Of a stretch of 64,000 nt of DNA, positions 15,964-24,869 are shown in pieces (the stretch's first letter is position 1; the number at the start of each line of letters is the position of its first letter). A program made the position numbers and the translations under genes. Origin of the DNA: Paenibacillus sp. yr247 (GTDB taxonomy: Bacteria > Bacillota > Bacilli > Paenibacillales > NBRC-103111); assembly GCF_900103825.1 (NCBI RefSeq), contig NZ_FNIF01000002.1:62001-126000 (forward strand). The letters run 5' to 3'. Under the pieces are notes generated by a model. The model was not told the origin of the DNA and did no database searches. It saw nothing but the letters and a program-made list of their open reading frames with translations.

Positions 15964-17796
15964 ATGACTATGCGTTTCAAATTGATTGCCAGTTTCAGTG
16001 GTGTACTTCTGATATTCCTGGCTATTGCTTTCTTCAACCTGCATCAGATCAATCAAATCAAGCAGCATATGAACAATCAGAATGACAAAGTCGAGCTAAA
16101 GGTTTTAGCATTAGAGCTCAAAGAATTGGTTCAAGAAATGAACATCATTGCCTCAGGTTTAGAAATCTCCAAAAAACCAGAATTTATACAGAAATATAAT
16201 AGTAAGCGTCAACCCTATAATGATTTCATTCAGAAAATAGGAAATACGGCTAGTACCCCTGATCAGCAAAAATGGCGAGGCCAATTGATCCAAGCTTCCG
16301 TCGATTACATAAATAACTTTGATACAGCTGCTAAAATGGTTCAAGATCCTAGCCTAAAACCTTCCGATCTGCAAATCAATCTGCTCTATCTATATAATGA
16401 ATCACAAGATCTTAAGGATAATATTTTTGGACTAGTGGACAAGTTTTATGTCACTTATGCTGAGTCAGCTGACCAAGCAATCGTCAGTTCAACGAATGCG
16501 CTGAATGAAAGTAGTAGAATCATGATGATTGCTTCCATTCTCGTACTCGCCGTTACCATCCTTATCGCGTTCCTCATAATTCGTTCCTTTACCCGTCCTA
16601 TTCAGGTACTGCAGAAGGCTGTTTCACTTATTGCAGCAGGTGATTTAACACAAATGATTAACTCTACGTCGAAAGATGAGTTAGGTCAGTTGAGTCAAAG
16701 CTTCGACCATATGATCCTGCAAGTTCGCCAGATGCTAAGTACAACGAAGCATATCGCTTCTTCCTTGTCGGATCACTCTCACGTGTTTCATCGCTTCTCT
16801 CAGCTTACGGCTTCCGCGAATACGGACATCCTGAGAGCGATCCATGAAATCTCGAACGGCGCCGACGAGCAAGCGATGAAGACTGAGCAAAGCTCGATCA
16901 TCATTGCAGAGCTGGAGGCGGAGATTCGCGACATTACCGCGTATACTTATGAAATGAAGCGTGCCAGCGACGAAGCCGCAGCTGGCACGCTGCAAGGCAC
17001 TGGGTCGGTTCGGGCGCTTAAAGCATCGTCCGAACAGTCTCAAGCGGTGCTGCACAAGGTGGATGCAGCCATGCAGACCGTAGCTGCTAGCTCGAAGCAG
17101 ATTAGCGCCATCATTCACTCGATCACGGAGATTTCGACGCAGACGAACGTCCTTGCCTTGAACGCCGCGATTGAAGCGGCTAGGGCTGGCGTGCAAGGAC
17201 GCGGCTTCTCTGTGATCGCGGATGAGGTTCGTCAGCTGTCGCAGCAGACGAACGATTCGTCCAAGACGATCAGCGCCATCATCGGTGCGCTGCAGAAGCA
17301 AATTCAAGAGCTGCAAAGCTCGCTGGTTGAAGCTCGCGATTCTGCCTCGGAACAGAACAATCGTGTTACGGATACTCTCGGTTCCTTCGTAAGCATCGAA
17401 CAATCGATGAAGGGAATCAAGGAACAAATTGAGCAAATTCATTTGAAAATCGAGCAAGCGCGTTCTAAGAACGATAAGCTCGTGGACTCCGTTCAATTCG
17501 TGGCCGCGATCGCGCAGGAAACTGCAGCCGGTGTTGAAGAGGTCAACTCGACCTCCATCCAGCAGGATGCTTCCATCCGCCGCATTGCCGAAGAGTCGGA
17601 CGATATCCTTGAACTAGCAAGGCAATTATTCGCGGAGATAAGTAAATTCCAGATTGCGGATGTAGAGAACACCCAAACGCAGCTCGAAGACGCAGTTCAG
17701 ATTGCTGACAATGGAACGGTCAAACAATCCACAGAGTTAGATACCCCTAACAAAGGACAAGTACAAGAGAAAAAAGAGACTACACCTGTAAATTAA
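15964..17796 (+). CDS. Methyl-accepting chemotaxis protein
   Basis: This is a transmembrane chemoreceptor signalling to CheA/CheW. TM1 is at about 5-25, an extracytoplasmic domain of about 160 residues resembles a four-helix-bundle sensor, TM2 is at about 185-206 and HAMP at about 206-258. The cytoplasmic signalling domain has the conserved tip QTNVLALNAAIEAARAG followed by GRGFSVIADEVRQL. The C-terminal 30 residues are polar and disordered. The ATG at 15964 follows GAGGAAG; earlier starts at 15946 (TTG) and 15922 are possible. Base composition is GC-richer in the signalling domain. Its ligand cannot be read from sequence; the Pho box upstream suggests a link to phosphate. Confidence 0.94.
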   Translation: MTMRFKLIASFSGVLLIFLAIAFFNLHQINQIKQHMNNQNDKVELKVLALELKELVQEMNIIASGLEISKKPEFIQKYNSKRQPYNDFIQKIGNTASTPDQQKWRGQLIQASVDYINNFDTAAKMVQDPSLKPSDLQINLLYLYNESQDLKDNIFGLVDKFYVTYAESADQAIVSSTNALNESSRIMMIASILVLAVTILIAFLIIRSFTRPIQVLQKAVSLIAAGDLTQMINSTSKDELGQLSQSFDHMILQVRQMLSTTKHIASSLSDHSHVFHRFSQLTASANTDILRAIHEISNGADEQAMKTEQSSIIIAELEAEIRDITAYTYEMKRASDEAAAGTLQGTGSVRALKASSEQSQAVLHKVDAAMQTVAASSKQISAIIHSITEISTQTNVLALNAAIEAARAGVQGRGFSVIADEVRQLSQQTNDSSKTISAIIGALQKQIQELQSSLVEARDSASEQNNRVTDTLGSFVSIEQSMKGIKEQIEQIHLKIEQARSKNDKLVDSVQFVAAIAQETAAGVEEVNSTSIQQDASIRRIAEESDDILELARQLFAEISKFQIADVENTQTQLEDAVQIADNGTVKQSTELDTPNKGQVQEKKETTPVN

Positions 17797-17809
17797 TTGA
17801 TTTCATACA

Positions 17810-17839
17810 AAGGACCTGAGGGATTATCCTCAGGTCCTT
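17810..17839. terminator. Hairpin between chemoreceptor and motB genes
   Basis: AAGGACCTGAGG and CCTCAGGTCCTT are perfect 12-bp arms with a six-base loop. It sits between two convergent genes and probably terminates both, although T runs are short. Confidence 0.7.
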
Positions 17840-17900
17840 CGTAATAGCTCCTTATCATTTTTGGCGTTACGGAATCCTCAGTAGCTCCATGATCAAGATT

Positions 17901-18704
17901 TTATTTCGCAATTTCATCCGTCATCTTAATGTTTCGCAGGATACTTACTTCAACTCGGCGGTTCTTTGCTCTGCCTTCTGTTGTATCATTGGTTGCAATA
18001 GGGCGGTATTCCCCAAATCCGACCGACGAGTAGGAGGCAGGCTCAATCTTGCTGTTATTCAGCAGTATTTTCATAAAATTGACCGCACGCTTTGCACTCA
18101 AATCCCAGTTCGTTTCAAAGTCGGCTCTGTGAATCGGAATGTTATCCGTATGACCCGCCACTTCAACCTGATATCCTGGATAGCTCCCCAGCAAATTTGA
18201 CATCGACATAGCCAGCTTTTGTGAATCCTGTTTAATCGCAGCCGACCCCGAATCAAACAGTGCGCGATCACTAATTGTAATCGTCAATTTGTCTTTATCC
18301 AGTTTCGTGGTTAGCTGCTCACTCATATTGTTTTCTTTAATGAAAGCATCCATGCTTTTCTTTAACTCTTGGAGATCTTTCTCTTCCTTCTGCAGCTTGG
18401 CAGCCAGCTGGCTATCTGTTTTACTTTCTACCTTCGCTGGGGGATTCTGGCTCTTATTATTGTTTTTCGCAGCATTCGCGGAATCGTTAATTGGAATCAA
18501 ATTCGACATTGCGAAGGGCGCTTCTCCCCCCGTAAAAGCATTATTCAGGGAATGCATAATCGAGTCATATTTCTTGGAATCCAGCTGACTGGAAGCAAAT
18601 AAAATAATAAAGAGGGCTAGAAGCAAAGTAAGCAAATCCGCATAGGGAATGAGCCAGGTTTCATCCATATGTTCTTCATGATCCTCATGCCTCTTTCTAC
18701 TCAC
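17901..18704 (-). CDS. motB: Flagellar motor stator protein MotB
   Basis: MotB anchors the stator to peptidoglycan and forms the ion channel with MotA. The single membrane helix begins at WLIPYADLLTLLLALF, with D23 as the channel aspartate. A Lys/Gln-rich linker and an OmpA-like peptidoglycan-binding domain (about 130-255; GHTDNIPIH, NWDLSAKRAV, GFGEYRP, RAKNRRVEV) follow. The start is GTG, sharing one base with the motA stop, and AGGAGG lies within motA. Length (267 residues) is normal. Whether H+ or Na+ is used cannot be decided here. Confidence 0.96.
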   Translation of the reverse strand: MSRKRHEDHEEHMDETWLIPYADLLTLLLALFIILFASSQLDSKKYDSIMHSLNNAFTGGEAPFAMSNLIPINDSANAAKNNNKSQNPPAKVESKTDSQLAAKLQKEEKDLQELKKSMDAFIKENNMSEQLTTKLDKDKLTITISDRALFDSGSAAIKQDSQKLAMSMSNLLGSYPGYQVEVAGHTDNIPIHRADFETNWDLSAKRAVNFMKILLNNSKIEPASYSSVGFGEYRPIATNDTTEGRAKNRRVEVSILRNIKMTDEIAK

Positions 18705-19495
18705 TATGAAACAGCCTCCTTCGATTCTTCTTCATACGCCGCACGTTCATTGTTGGCTACGAAGATCATCATCTTTTGTTTCACGGAGTTAGCCGATACC
18801 CCAGATTGAATGGAGAGTAATCCTTCTACGACCATGAGCTTAATCTCTACTTCTTTCTTCGACTTCTGTTTCAGCTTATTAGCAAATGGATGAAAGACAA
18901 CGTAACCAAGGAAAATCCCGAACATTGTAGCAACGAACGCCGCTGAAATCAGATGACCTAGTTTCTCAACTTCACTTAAATTACCAAGAGCCGCAATGAG
19001 TCCGACGACAGCGCCAAGAACACCGAGAGTCGGTGCATATGTACCAGCTTGCGTAAAAATGCTTGCATATTTCTTATGTCTTGTTTCCATCTCAGCAATA
19101 TCTTCGAGCAATACATCGCGAACAAAATCGGCATCATTTCCATCAATAATTAGTCGCATACCACTTTTCATAAAGGGGTCAGACAGCTCTTCTGCTTGTT
19201 TCTCTAAGGAAAGCAAACCTTCACGCCGCGTAATGGATACCCAGTTGATAAATGTCTCGATGAGTTCTTTTTTAGGCATTAATTTCTGTTCGGTAAAAAT
19301 AATTTTCAATAAGGTCGGAACCTTCTTTATTTCTTCCAATGAAAAAGCGATAAACAAGGCCGAAGCTGTTCCGCCGAAAATAATTAAGGCAGCAGCAGGA
19401 TTCAACAGTGCAGCCAAGCTTGCCCCTTTCAATACCATCCCCACACCGATGGAGACAAAAGCTAAAACGATTCCGATAATTGATGATTTTTCCAT
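18704..19495 (-). CDS. motA: Flagellar motor stator protein MotA
   Basis: MotA is the four-helix membrane stator subunit that contacts the rotor protein FliG. The 263-residue protein shows the helix-3/4 signature APTLGVLGAVVGLIAALGNLS and FVATMFGIFLGYVVFHPFANKLK, with a charged cytoplasmic loop in between. The ATG at 19495 follows AGGAGAGG; an upstream in-frame start at 19528 would overlap the marR stop. It lies 16 bases after marR with no terminator, so it is probably co-transcribed with it. Confidence 0.95.
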   Translation of the reverse strand: MEKSSIIGIVLAFVSIGVGMVLKGASLAALLNPAAALIIFGGTASALFIAFSLEEIKKVPTLLKIIFTEQKLMPKKELIETFINWVSITRREGLLSLEKQAEELSDPFMKSGMRLIIDGNDADFVRDVLLEDIAEMETRHKKYASIFTQAGTYAPTLGVLGAVVGLIAALGNLSEVEKLGHLISAAFVATMFGIFLGYVVFHPFANKLKQKSKKEVEIKLMVVEGLLSIQSGVSANSVKQKMMIFVANNERAAYEEESKEAVS

Positions 19496-19511
19496 ATGCA
19501 AGTCACCTCTC

Positions 19512-19976
19512 CTATGATCTAATTTCATGAATCGTCGTGCTTCCTAACGTTCTCATCAAATTTGCCAACGTTACCTGATCTTCCCCCAGTTTGGCAAAAA
19601 ATCTGCGATCGGCTTTCACGACAATATCTAGCGCTTGGGATACCATTCGCTCCCCAGCTTGTGTTAAGGAGATGGACTTGGCTCGTGTATCCGTTGGATG
19701 TTCTTTGCGAATAAGAAACCCTTTCTTTTCTAAATTGCGAAGTACTTGTGAGGCCATCATGGGATCGATATGCGCATGCCCAGCAATTTGCGCCTGAGTG
19801 ACATCTTCCTGCGTGGATTGAGTATTTAACCACTCTGTGGATGCTAGTAAAATAAATTGCACATGCGTAAGATCCAAATCATGCAGAGCCTGACGAAGAT
19901 TTTTTTGCCATAAATTCGTAACCTGCCAAAGAAGAAATCCCGGGCTGTCATAAGGCTTTCCGTATTCAGATGTCAT
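19512..19976 (-). CDS. MarR-family transcriptional regulator
   Basis: This 154-residue winged-helix dimeric regulator has the DNA-recognition region IAGHAHIDPMMASQVLRNLEKKGFLIR and the wing residues HPTDTRAKSISLTQAG, typical of MarR proteins. The ATG at 19976 lies five bases after GGAGG, better than the upstream start at 20018. It is the first gene of an apparent marR-motA-motB operon. A 14-bp palindrome at 20008-20021 overlaps its promoter, so autoregulation, and thereby control of motAB, is likely. The ligand is unknown. Confidence 0.93.
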   Translation of the reverse strand: MTSEYGKPYDSPGFLLWQVTNLWQKNLRQALHDLDLTHVQFILLASTEWLNTQSTQEDVTQAQIAGHAHIDPMMASQVLRNLEKKGFLIRKEHPTDTRAKSISLTQAGERMVSQALDIVVKADRRFFAKLGEDQVTLANLMRTLGSTTIHEIRS

Positions 19977-20007
19977 TTCCGCCTCCGATACTTCGACAAG
20001 AAAGTTA

Positions 20008-20047
20008 TATATGTACATATAATAAGTTTATTTACTATAAATTACAA
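20008..20047 (-). promoter_or_regulatory. marR promoter with palindromic operator
   Basis: On the minus strand TTGTAA (20047-20042) and TATTAT (20024-20019) are separated by 17 bases. The perfect palindrome TATATGTACATATA (20008-20021) overlaps the -10 and transcription start, a usual position for a MarR autorepression site. Confidence 0.55.
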
Positions 20048-20282
20048 TTCCTTTTTGTCGAAAACATAGGACTTTAGTCATGTTACTTTTGTAAATAAAA
20101 CAATAATATGGACGAAGACTAGCTTCCTTCTCATACCTATTTTATACTTGAGGAGAGTCAATTCCTGCTTAAATCGATATCAGCTTAAAGAATGCCTTTT
20201 TAAAGATTGGTATGATCTGGTATCCTTTTAGGAAACGATAGGAAAGAAAAGAATTAGCCTTCATACATAAGGAGTGAATGAT

Positions 20283-21149
20283 GTGGAGAAACGGCCTTTT
20301 GGTTCTACGGGACAGCAATTTCCTGTGCTGAGCTTTGGTGCGCAGCGCATTGTCGACGAACACAATTGTACGGAAGAAGAAGCGATTCAAATTGTGAATC
20401 GCGCGATTGACGAGGGGATCACCTATTTCGATACCGCACCAAGCTATTCTAGTGGTCAATCGGAGGAAAGACTCGGCAAGGCCTTAGCACTCCATAGCCG
20501 CAGGAACGATGTATGGATTGCCACCAAGACACATGATCGGTCGAGAGACGGCTCCCTGAAGCTGTTGGAAGCGAGTTTGAACCGGCTGCAAACGGATCAT
20601 GTTGAAGAATGGCGGCTGCATAATATCATGACGATGGAAGAGCTGGATAAGTGCTTCGCCAAAGGCGGAGCGCTGGAAGCACTTCTTGAGGCGAAGGAAC
20701 AAGGGGTCATCAAGCATATCTCGATCAGTGGTCACACGAACCCAAGAGTTCAGCTCGAGGCGATTGAACGCTACCCGTTTGACAGCGCGCTTGTCGCTCT
20801 ATCGGCAGCTGATCATCTCATCTACAGCTTCGCTCATGAGTTTTTGCCTAAAGCGGTTGAGAAAGGTGTAGCCATTATCGGAATGAAAGTTATGGCGCTA
20901 GGCAAGCTAGCTCCATGGTACGAGAAAGCACTCCAATACACGTTCTCACTGCCGATATCTACGGCTATCGTCGGCATGGAATCCATGAAGCAGCTGGAAC
21001 AAAATTTGGCCATTGCCAAGAACTTCAAGCCGATGACAGAGCTGAAGCAGCTCGAATTCCTCAAAGAAATTGCCCATCTTGCTACGCCGGATGTGCTTCG
21101 TTGGAAGACAACCGATTGGGTGTCCGGCGAGTGGTATGTACGTAAATAA
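20283..21149 (+). CDS. Aldo/keto reductase family oxidoreductase
   Basis: This is an NADPH-dependent aldo/keto reductase-like protein with a TIM-barrel fold. The N-terminal catalytic region reads YFDTAPSYSSGQSEERLG with the Asp and Tyr of the tetrad; the lysine is in ATKTHDRS. The C-terminus (STAIVGMESMKQLEQNL) matches the cofactor-binding end. The GTG at 20283 follows AAGGAG at eight bases; the GTG at 20274 lies inside that site. Substrate is unknown. It is divergent from marR and followed by a terminator. Confidence 0.9.
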   Translation: MEKRPFGSTGQQFPVLSFGAQRIVDEHNCTEEEAIQIVNRAIDEGITYFDTAPSYSSGQSEERLGKALALHSRRNDVWIATKTHDRSRDGSLKLLEASLNRLQTDHVEEWRLHNIMTMEELDKCFAKGGALEALLEAKEQGVIKHISISGHTNPRVQLEAIERYPFDSALVALSAADHLIYSFAHEFLPKAVEKGVAIIGMKVMALGKLAPWYEKALQYTFSLPISTAIVGMESMKQLEQNLAIAKNFKPMTELKQLEFLKEIAHLATPDVLRWKTTDWVSGEWYVRK

Positions 21150-21155
21150 TAAAAT

Positions 21156-21214
21156 AAGCCAGCTGTTAAGCGCCTTGATAATCGGCAGCTAACCTGCTGG
21201 CTTTTTGTTTTTTT
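21156..21214 (+). terminator. Terminator of the aldo/keto reductase gene
   Basis: AAGCCAGC pairs with GCTGGCTT around an internal imperfect stem (GTTAAGCGCC / GGCAGCTAAC), followed by TTTTTGTTTTTTT on the plus strand. It also lies downstream of ptsH on the other strand. Confidence 0.65.
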
Positions 21215-21236
21215 GAAAAGATAAACTTCTGCTCAC

Positions 21237-21500
21237 TTATTCTTCGAATATGGTTGTAAGCAGCGCTCCTAACTCTTTAAGTGCTTGCTCTTCTTGCTCG
21301 CCTTCTACTTCCAATGTTACTTCATCATTCTGTTTAATGCCAAGTGTCAGCATACTAAGCGAGCTTTTTCCGTTGACCTTTTTGCCGCCTTTAATCACAT
21401 TAACTTTACAGGGGAATGTGCTAACCTTCTGAACGAATACTTTCGTCGGACGGGCATGAAAGCCGGATGGATTAAGGACAGTAAACGTTTGGGACATCAT
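21237..21500 (-). CDS. ptsH: HPr-like phosphocarrier protein
   Basis: HPr passes phosphate from Enzyme I to sugar-specific EIIA domains. The catalytic histidine is in GFHARPT and the regulatory serine is in GKSSLSML. The sequence around that serine differs from the Bacillus K-S-I-M-G-V-M pattern recognised by HPr kinase and CcpA, so a specialised rather than global role is possible. It overlaps the ptsI stop by four bases and ends the mtl operon. The order ptsI-ptsH is opposite to the usual Firmicutes order. AAGGAG lies nine bases before the start. Confidence 0.92.
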   Translation of the reverse strand: MMSQTFTVLNPSGFHARPTKVFVQKVSTFPCKVNVIKGGKKVNGKSSLSMLTLGIKQNDEVTLEVEGEQEEQALKELGALLTTIFEE

Positions 21501-23236
21501 ATCAAGTCACTCCTTGTCTTCTGCTCTACGAATTGTTTAATTTGGGTTTGGCTGCTCATGGCCAAAATCTGCTGCGTGTAGCCTGCCCACTCACGGTATG
21601 AGGTTTGTTTAATTAATGCTCTCGCCGGCAAAATCGAGCTGGCACTCATACTAAATTCATGGAGTCCCATGCCAAGTAGAATAGGTATAGCTGTTTCGTC
21701 ACCAGCCATTTCTCCACACATGCCGACCCATTTTCCTTCCCGCTCAGCAGCCTGAATAACCAATTGGATTAAACGTAAAATGGCAGGATGGCATGGTTGG
21801 TATAAGTAAGAAACGGTTTCGTTCATCCGATCAGCCGCCATCGTATATTGAATGAGATCATTCGTTCCAATACTGAAAAAATCGGCTTCTTTCGCCAAGA
21901 AGTCCGCAGCCAGCGCTGCAGCAGGTACTTCAACCATAATACCGACCTCTATGTTCTCGGACACTGCAATTCCTTCTTGAACTAGCTTCTCTTTCTCTTC
22001 TTGAAGCAATTGTTTAGCAGCCAGCAGCTCATCCACAACTGCAATCATCGGGAACATGATTTTCAATTGTCCATAGCTGCTTGCTCTCAACAACGCTCTT
22101 AGCTGTGTGCGAAACAAATCTGTCTTGCTCAGACATAGACGCACCGCGCGCAAGCCAAGGAACGGATTGCTTTCTACAGGTAGCTTTAAATACGGCAGTT
22201 CTTTATCTCCACCTATATCAAGTGTACGTATGACGACAGGCTTATTGTCCATACGTTCCAAAACGTGCTTATAGACCTGGAACTGCTCCTCTTCACTAGG
22301 CATTGAGCTGCGTCCCATATAAAGAAATTCGGTACGGAACAAACCGATGCCTTCTGCCCCGTTAGCTAACACCTTTTGCAAATCTTCGACACTGCCGATG
22401 TTGGCAGCCAATTCTACGCGGTGGCCGTCTGCTGAGATCGAAGGTTGATCCAGCAGCTTGCGCAGCTCGATTCTTCGCTGATCGTATGCCACTTTGCGAG
22501 CCTTGTAGCTTTCCATCACTTCATCGCTTGGAGCGATGAGCACGGTGCCTTCTACAGCGTCCATAACAATCATCGTACCCGTCTGGATCTCCGCAGCCGC
22601 TGCTCCCGCTCCTACGATGGCTGGCACCTCAAGTGAGCGAGCCATGATCGCCGAATGAGAAGTACGGCTTCCGACCTCCGTTACAAATCCCAGCACATAA
22701 TCGAGATTTAACTGGGCGGTATCCGAAGGTGTCAAATCTTCTGCTATCAAAATGCAAGGCTCGTTAATGGCTGCAATCGCTGCGTAAGAAACACCGCGAA
22801 GTCTGCTCATAATCCGGCCTGTGACGTCGCGTACATCAGCAGCGCGTTCCCGGAGGAGCTCATCATCCATCGAACTAAGCACTTCAATGAAGCTGCTTGC
22901 AATTTCATTCAGCTTAAATTCAGCAGTCATCCCTTCTTTATCAATTCCCTCAATAACGGCATCGATATAATCGGGATCTTCCAAAAGCATTAGATGAGCT
23001 TCAATAATTTCCGCCTTAGCGGCACCCATGCGCTGTTCGGTCAAATCTTTAATCTCTTCTAGCTCTTGTTTCGCTTCCTCTACAGCCTTGCGAAAACGTA
23101 CTACTTCTATATGGGCGTCTGCCACCTTCTCGGCGACAGGTTCGAAATGGACATTGTTCAACCGAAAAGCCTTAGCTAGGGCAATGCCGGGGGAAGCAGC
23201 AATGCCGGTGAGTCTTTTTGTCATCATTTTAGCCAT
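21497..23236 (-). CDS. ptsI: Phosphoenolpyruvate-protein phosphotransferase (Enzyme I)
   Basis: Enzyme I takes phosphate from PEP to HPr. The phosphohistidine is in GSRTSHSAIMARSLEVPAIVG, and the PEP-binding barrel shows GIGLFRTEFLYM, the DIGGDKELPY segment, and the FFSIGTNDLIQY and GMCGEMAGD motifs. The ATG at 23236 gives about 579 residues and has AAAGGGGAG upstream. It lies 17 bases after mtlD and overlaps ptsH, so the general PTS genes are part of the mannitol operon. All catalytic motifs look intact. Confidence 0.96.
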   Translation of the reverse strand: MAKMMTKRLTGIAASPGIALAKAFRLNNVHFEPVAEKVADAHIEVVRFRKAVEEAKQELEEIKDLTEQRMGAAKAEIIEAHLMLLEDPDYIDAVIEGIDKEGMTAEFKLNEIASSFIEVLSSMDDELLRERAADVRDVTGRIMSRLRGVSYAAIAAINEPCILIAEDLTPSDTAQLNLDYVLGFVTEVGSRTSHSAIMARSLEVPAIVGAGAAAAEIQTGTMIVMDAVEGTVLIAPSDEVMESYKARKVAYDQRRIELRKLLDQPSISADGHRVELAANIGSVEDLQKVLANGAEGIGLFRTEFLYMGRSSMPSEEEQFQVYKHVLERMDNKPVVIRTLDIGGDKELPYLKLPVESNPFLGLRAVRLCLSKTDLFRTQLRALLRASSYGQLKIMFPMIAVVDELLAAKQLLQEEKEKLVQEGIAVSENIEVGIMVEVPAAALAADFLAKEADFFSIGTNDLIQYTMAADRMNETVSYLYQPCHPAILRLIQLVIQAAEREGKWVGMCGEMAGDETAIPILLGMGLHEFSMSASSILPARALIKQTSYREWAGYTQQILAMSSQTQIKQFVEQKTRSDLI

Positions 23237-23253
23237 TAGGGAACTCCCCTTTC

Positions 23254-24411
23254 TCAAGAAAGATCAGATTGTACTAACTGTTCGAATTGCCTAATAATCA
23301 TCTCATGAATCGGGTGATCTTCACCAATGGTTGTATATTTCGTAATCGTTTCGGCAACCCCAAGCTTTCGCAAGTCAGCTTGAATCTCTACAGCTTCCGG
23401 ATCTTCTTGATCATTAAATAGGAAGGCAGCCGCCATAGCCATGGCTAAATAAGCCGGTTTCATTCCAAGCTCATAGGCCTGCAAGGCGGGGCGAACGAGT
23501 CGATCATTGCTCGATAACTTACGAATCGGCGATCTTCCCACCCGTGTAACTTCATCGATTAAATAAGGATTTATGAACCTGTTCAATATTTTATCCATAT
23601 AATGATTATGCTGGGCAAGATCGAACTCGTGCTTTTTGATAAGCAGGGCGCCGGTCTCATGCATCACATGCCGCACTAGCGACGCTATTTGTGAGTTTGC
23701 CATCGCTTCTTGAATCGTCGAAAAGCCATGTATATACCCGAGATATGCTGCGCTGCAGTGCCCTGTATTGACCGTGAACAGCTTGCGCTCGATGTAAGGC
23801 TCCAAATGTTTCACATAATGGATACCTTCAATGTGATGGAATCCATCCCTCATTTGAGACTCGTCAACAACCCATTCGTAGAAAGGCTCAACCGTTACTT
23901 GAAGCGGGTCTCCATTATGCTGAATCGGAACGATCCGGTCGACAGCAGCATCGGGAAAAGCGACGCTTGCGTCAACTTTTCCACGTAAATCCTCACTTAG
24001 ATGGGTGTATACGTGTTCTTTGAGCTGAGTACTTCCTCCAATTGCATTCTCACATGCGATGATGTGGAGTGGCGCCGCGCCGCGCTCGATACGCATTTCA
24101 ATGCCCTTGGCGATTCCTGCCGCAATATGTTTCAGAATGTTTACGCCCACTGCTGTTGTAACTAGATCAGCCTGTGCAACGGCTTCAGCTACGTCTGCTA
24201 AGTTCTTACCATTAATCGCTGTCACATTCGTAACGGTGAACGTATCTTGAGCCTCATTGGCCAAGCGAACTGAGTACGATTTCCTCTCCTGCAACAGCTC
24301 AACCAAGCTATCATTCACATCAGAGAAGATCACCTCATAACCAGCTTGGGACAAAATTAAACCGATGAACCCCCTGCCGATGTTCCCTGCACCAAAATGA
24401 ACAGCCCTCAT
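23254..24411 (-). CDS. mtlD: Mannitol-1-phosphate 5-dehydrogenase
   Basis: MtlD oxidises mannitol 1-phosphate to fructose 6-phosphate with NAD. The 385-residue protein starts with the Rossmann motif HFGAGNIGRGFIG and shows CENAIGGST, FPDAAVDRIVP and the catalytic KLFTVNTGHC region. It overlaps mtlF by four bases. It completes the pathway started by MtlA/MtlF transport. Length is normal. Confidence 0.97.
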   Translation of the reverse strand: MRAVHFGAGNIGRGFIGLILSQAGYEVIFSDVNDSLVELLQERKSYSVRLANEAQDTFTVTNVTAINGKNLADVAEAVAQADLVTTAVGVNILKHIAAGIAKGIEMRIERGAAPLHIIACENAIGGSTQLKEHVYTHLSEDLRGKVDASVAFPDAAVDRIVPIQHNGDPLQVTVEPFYEWVVDESQMRDGFHHIEGIHYVKHLEPYIERKLFTVNTGHCSAAYLGYIHGFSTIQEAMANSQIASLVRHVMHETGALLIKKHEFDLAQHNHYMDKILNRFINPYLIDEVTRVGRSPIRKLSSNDRLVRPALQAYELGMKPAYLAMAMAAAFLFNDQEDPEAVEIQADLRKLGVAETITKYTTIGEDHPIHEMIIRQFEQLVQSDLS

Positions 24412-24845
24412 GACTCCATCCCGCTTTCGAAAATTTCCAACATTTCCTCCAGTGTCGCGGCCTTCATAATTTGATCCATATTCTCATCTTCGGAACAAAT
24501 CATCGCGACATTCGTCAAGATGTCCAAATGATCATTACCCGCGGCTGCAATTCCAATGACTAAGTAAGCTTTTTCGCCTTCGCCGAAATCCACACCTTCA
24601 GGAATTTGCACAATGGATAATCCTGTCGATGCAATCAGAGATTTGGAATCTTGTGTACCGTGCGGAATGGCCAGACCATTTCCCATATAAGTGGACAAGG
24701 TTTGTTCCCGTTCCAGCATTTTATCAATATAAGCCGCGGATACATGACCAGCGTCTACTAACAGTTGGCCTGCGATCCTTATGGCCTCGAATTTATCTTT
24801 GGGCTTAGCGCTCAGCTTAATTTTATTCGTTGATAAGATATTCAT
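24408..24845 (-). CDS. mtlF: PTS mannitol-specific EIIA component
   Basis: This 145-residue EIIA protein of the fructose/mannitol family carries phosphate from HPr to the EIIB domain of MtlA. The active-site histidine is in NGLAIPHGTQDSK. It overlaps mtlD by four bases and follows mtlR. A separate MtlF with an EIICB MtlA is the arrangement known from Bacillus and Geobacillus. Confidence 0.96.
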   Translation of the reverse strand: MNILSTNKIKLSAKPKDKFEAIRIAGQLLVDAGHVSAAYIDKMLEREQTLSTYMGNGLAIPHGTQDSKSLIASTGLSIVQIPEGVDFGEGEKAYLVIGIAAAGNDHLDILTNVAMICSEDENMDQIMKAATLEEMLEIFESGMES

Positions 24846-24869
24846 TGGTTGTCTCTCCCTATATCCGAT

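Noticed and set aside
16735..17496. 253-codon minus-strand frame
   Set aside because: It is antisense to the GC-richer signalling domain of the chemoreceptor; its Arg/Leu-rich composition is typical of a shadow.
20274..20282. Earlier GTG start for the aldo/keto reductase gene
   Set aside because: It overlaps the AAGGAG ribosome site; the GTG at 20283 has correct spacing.
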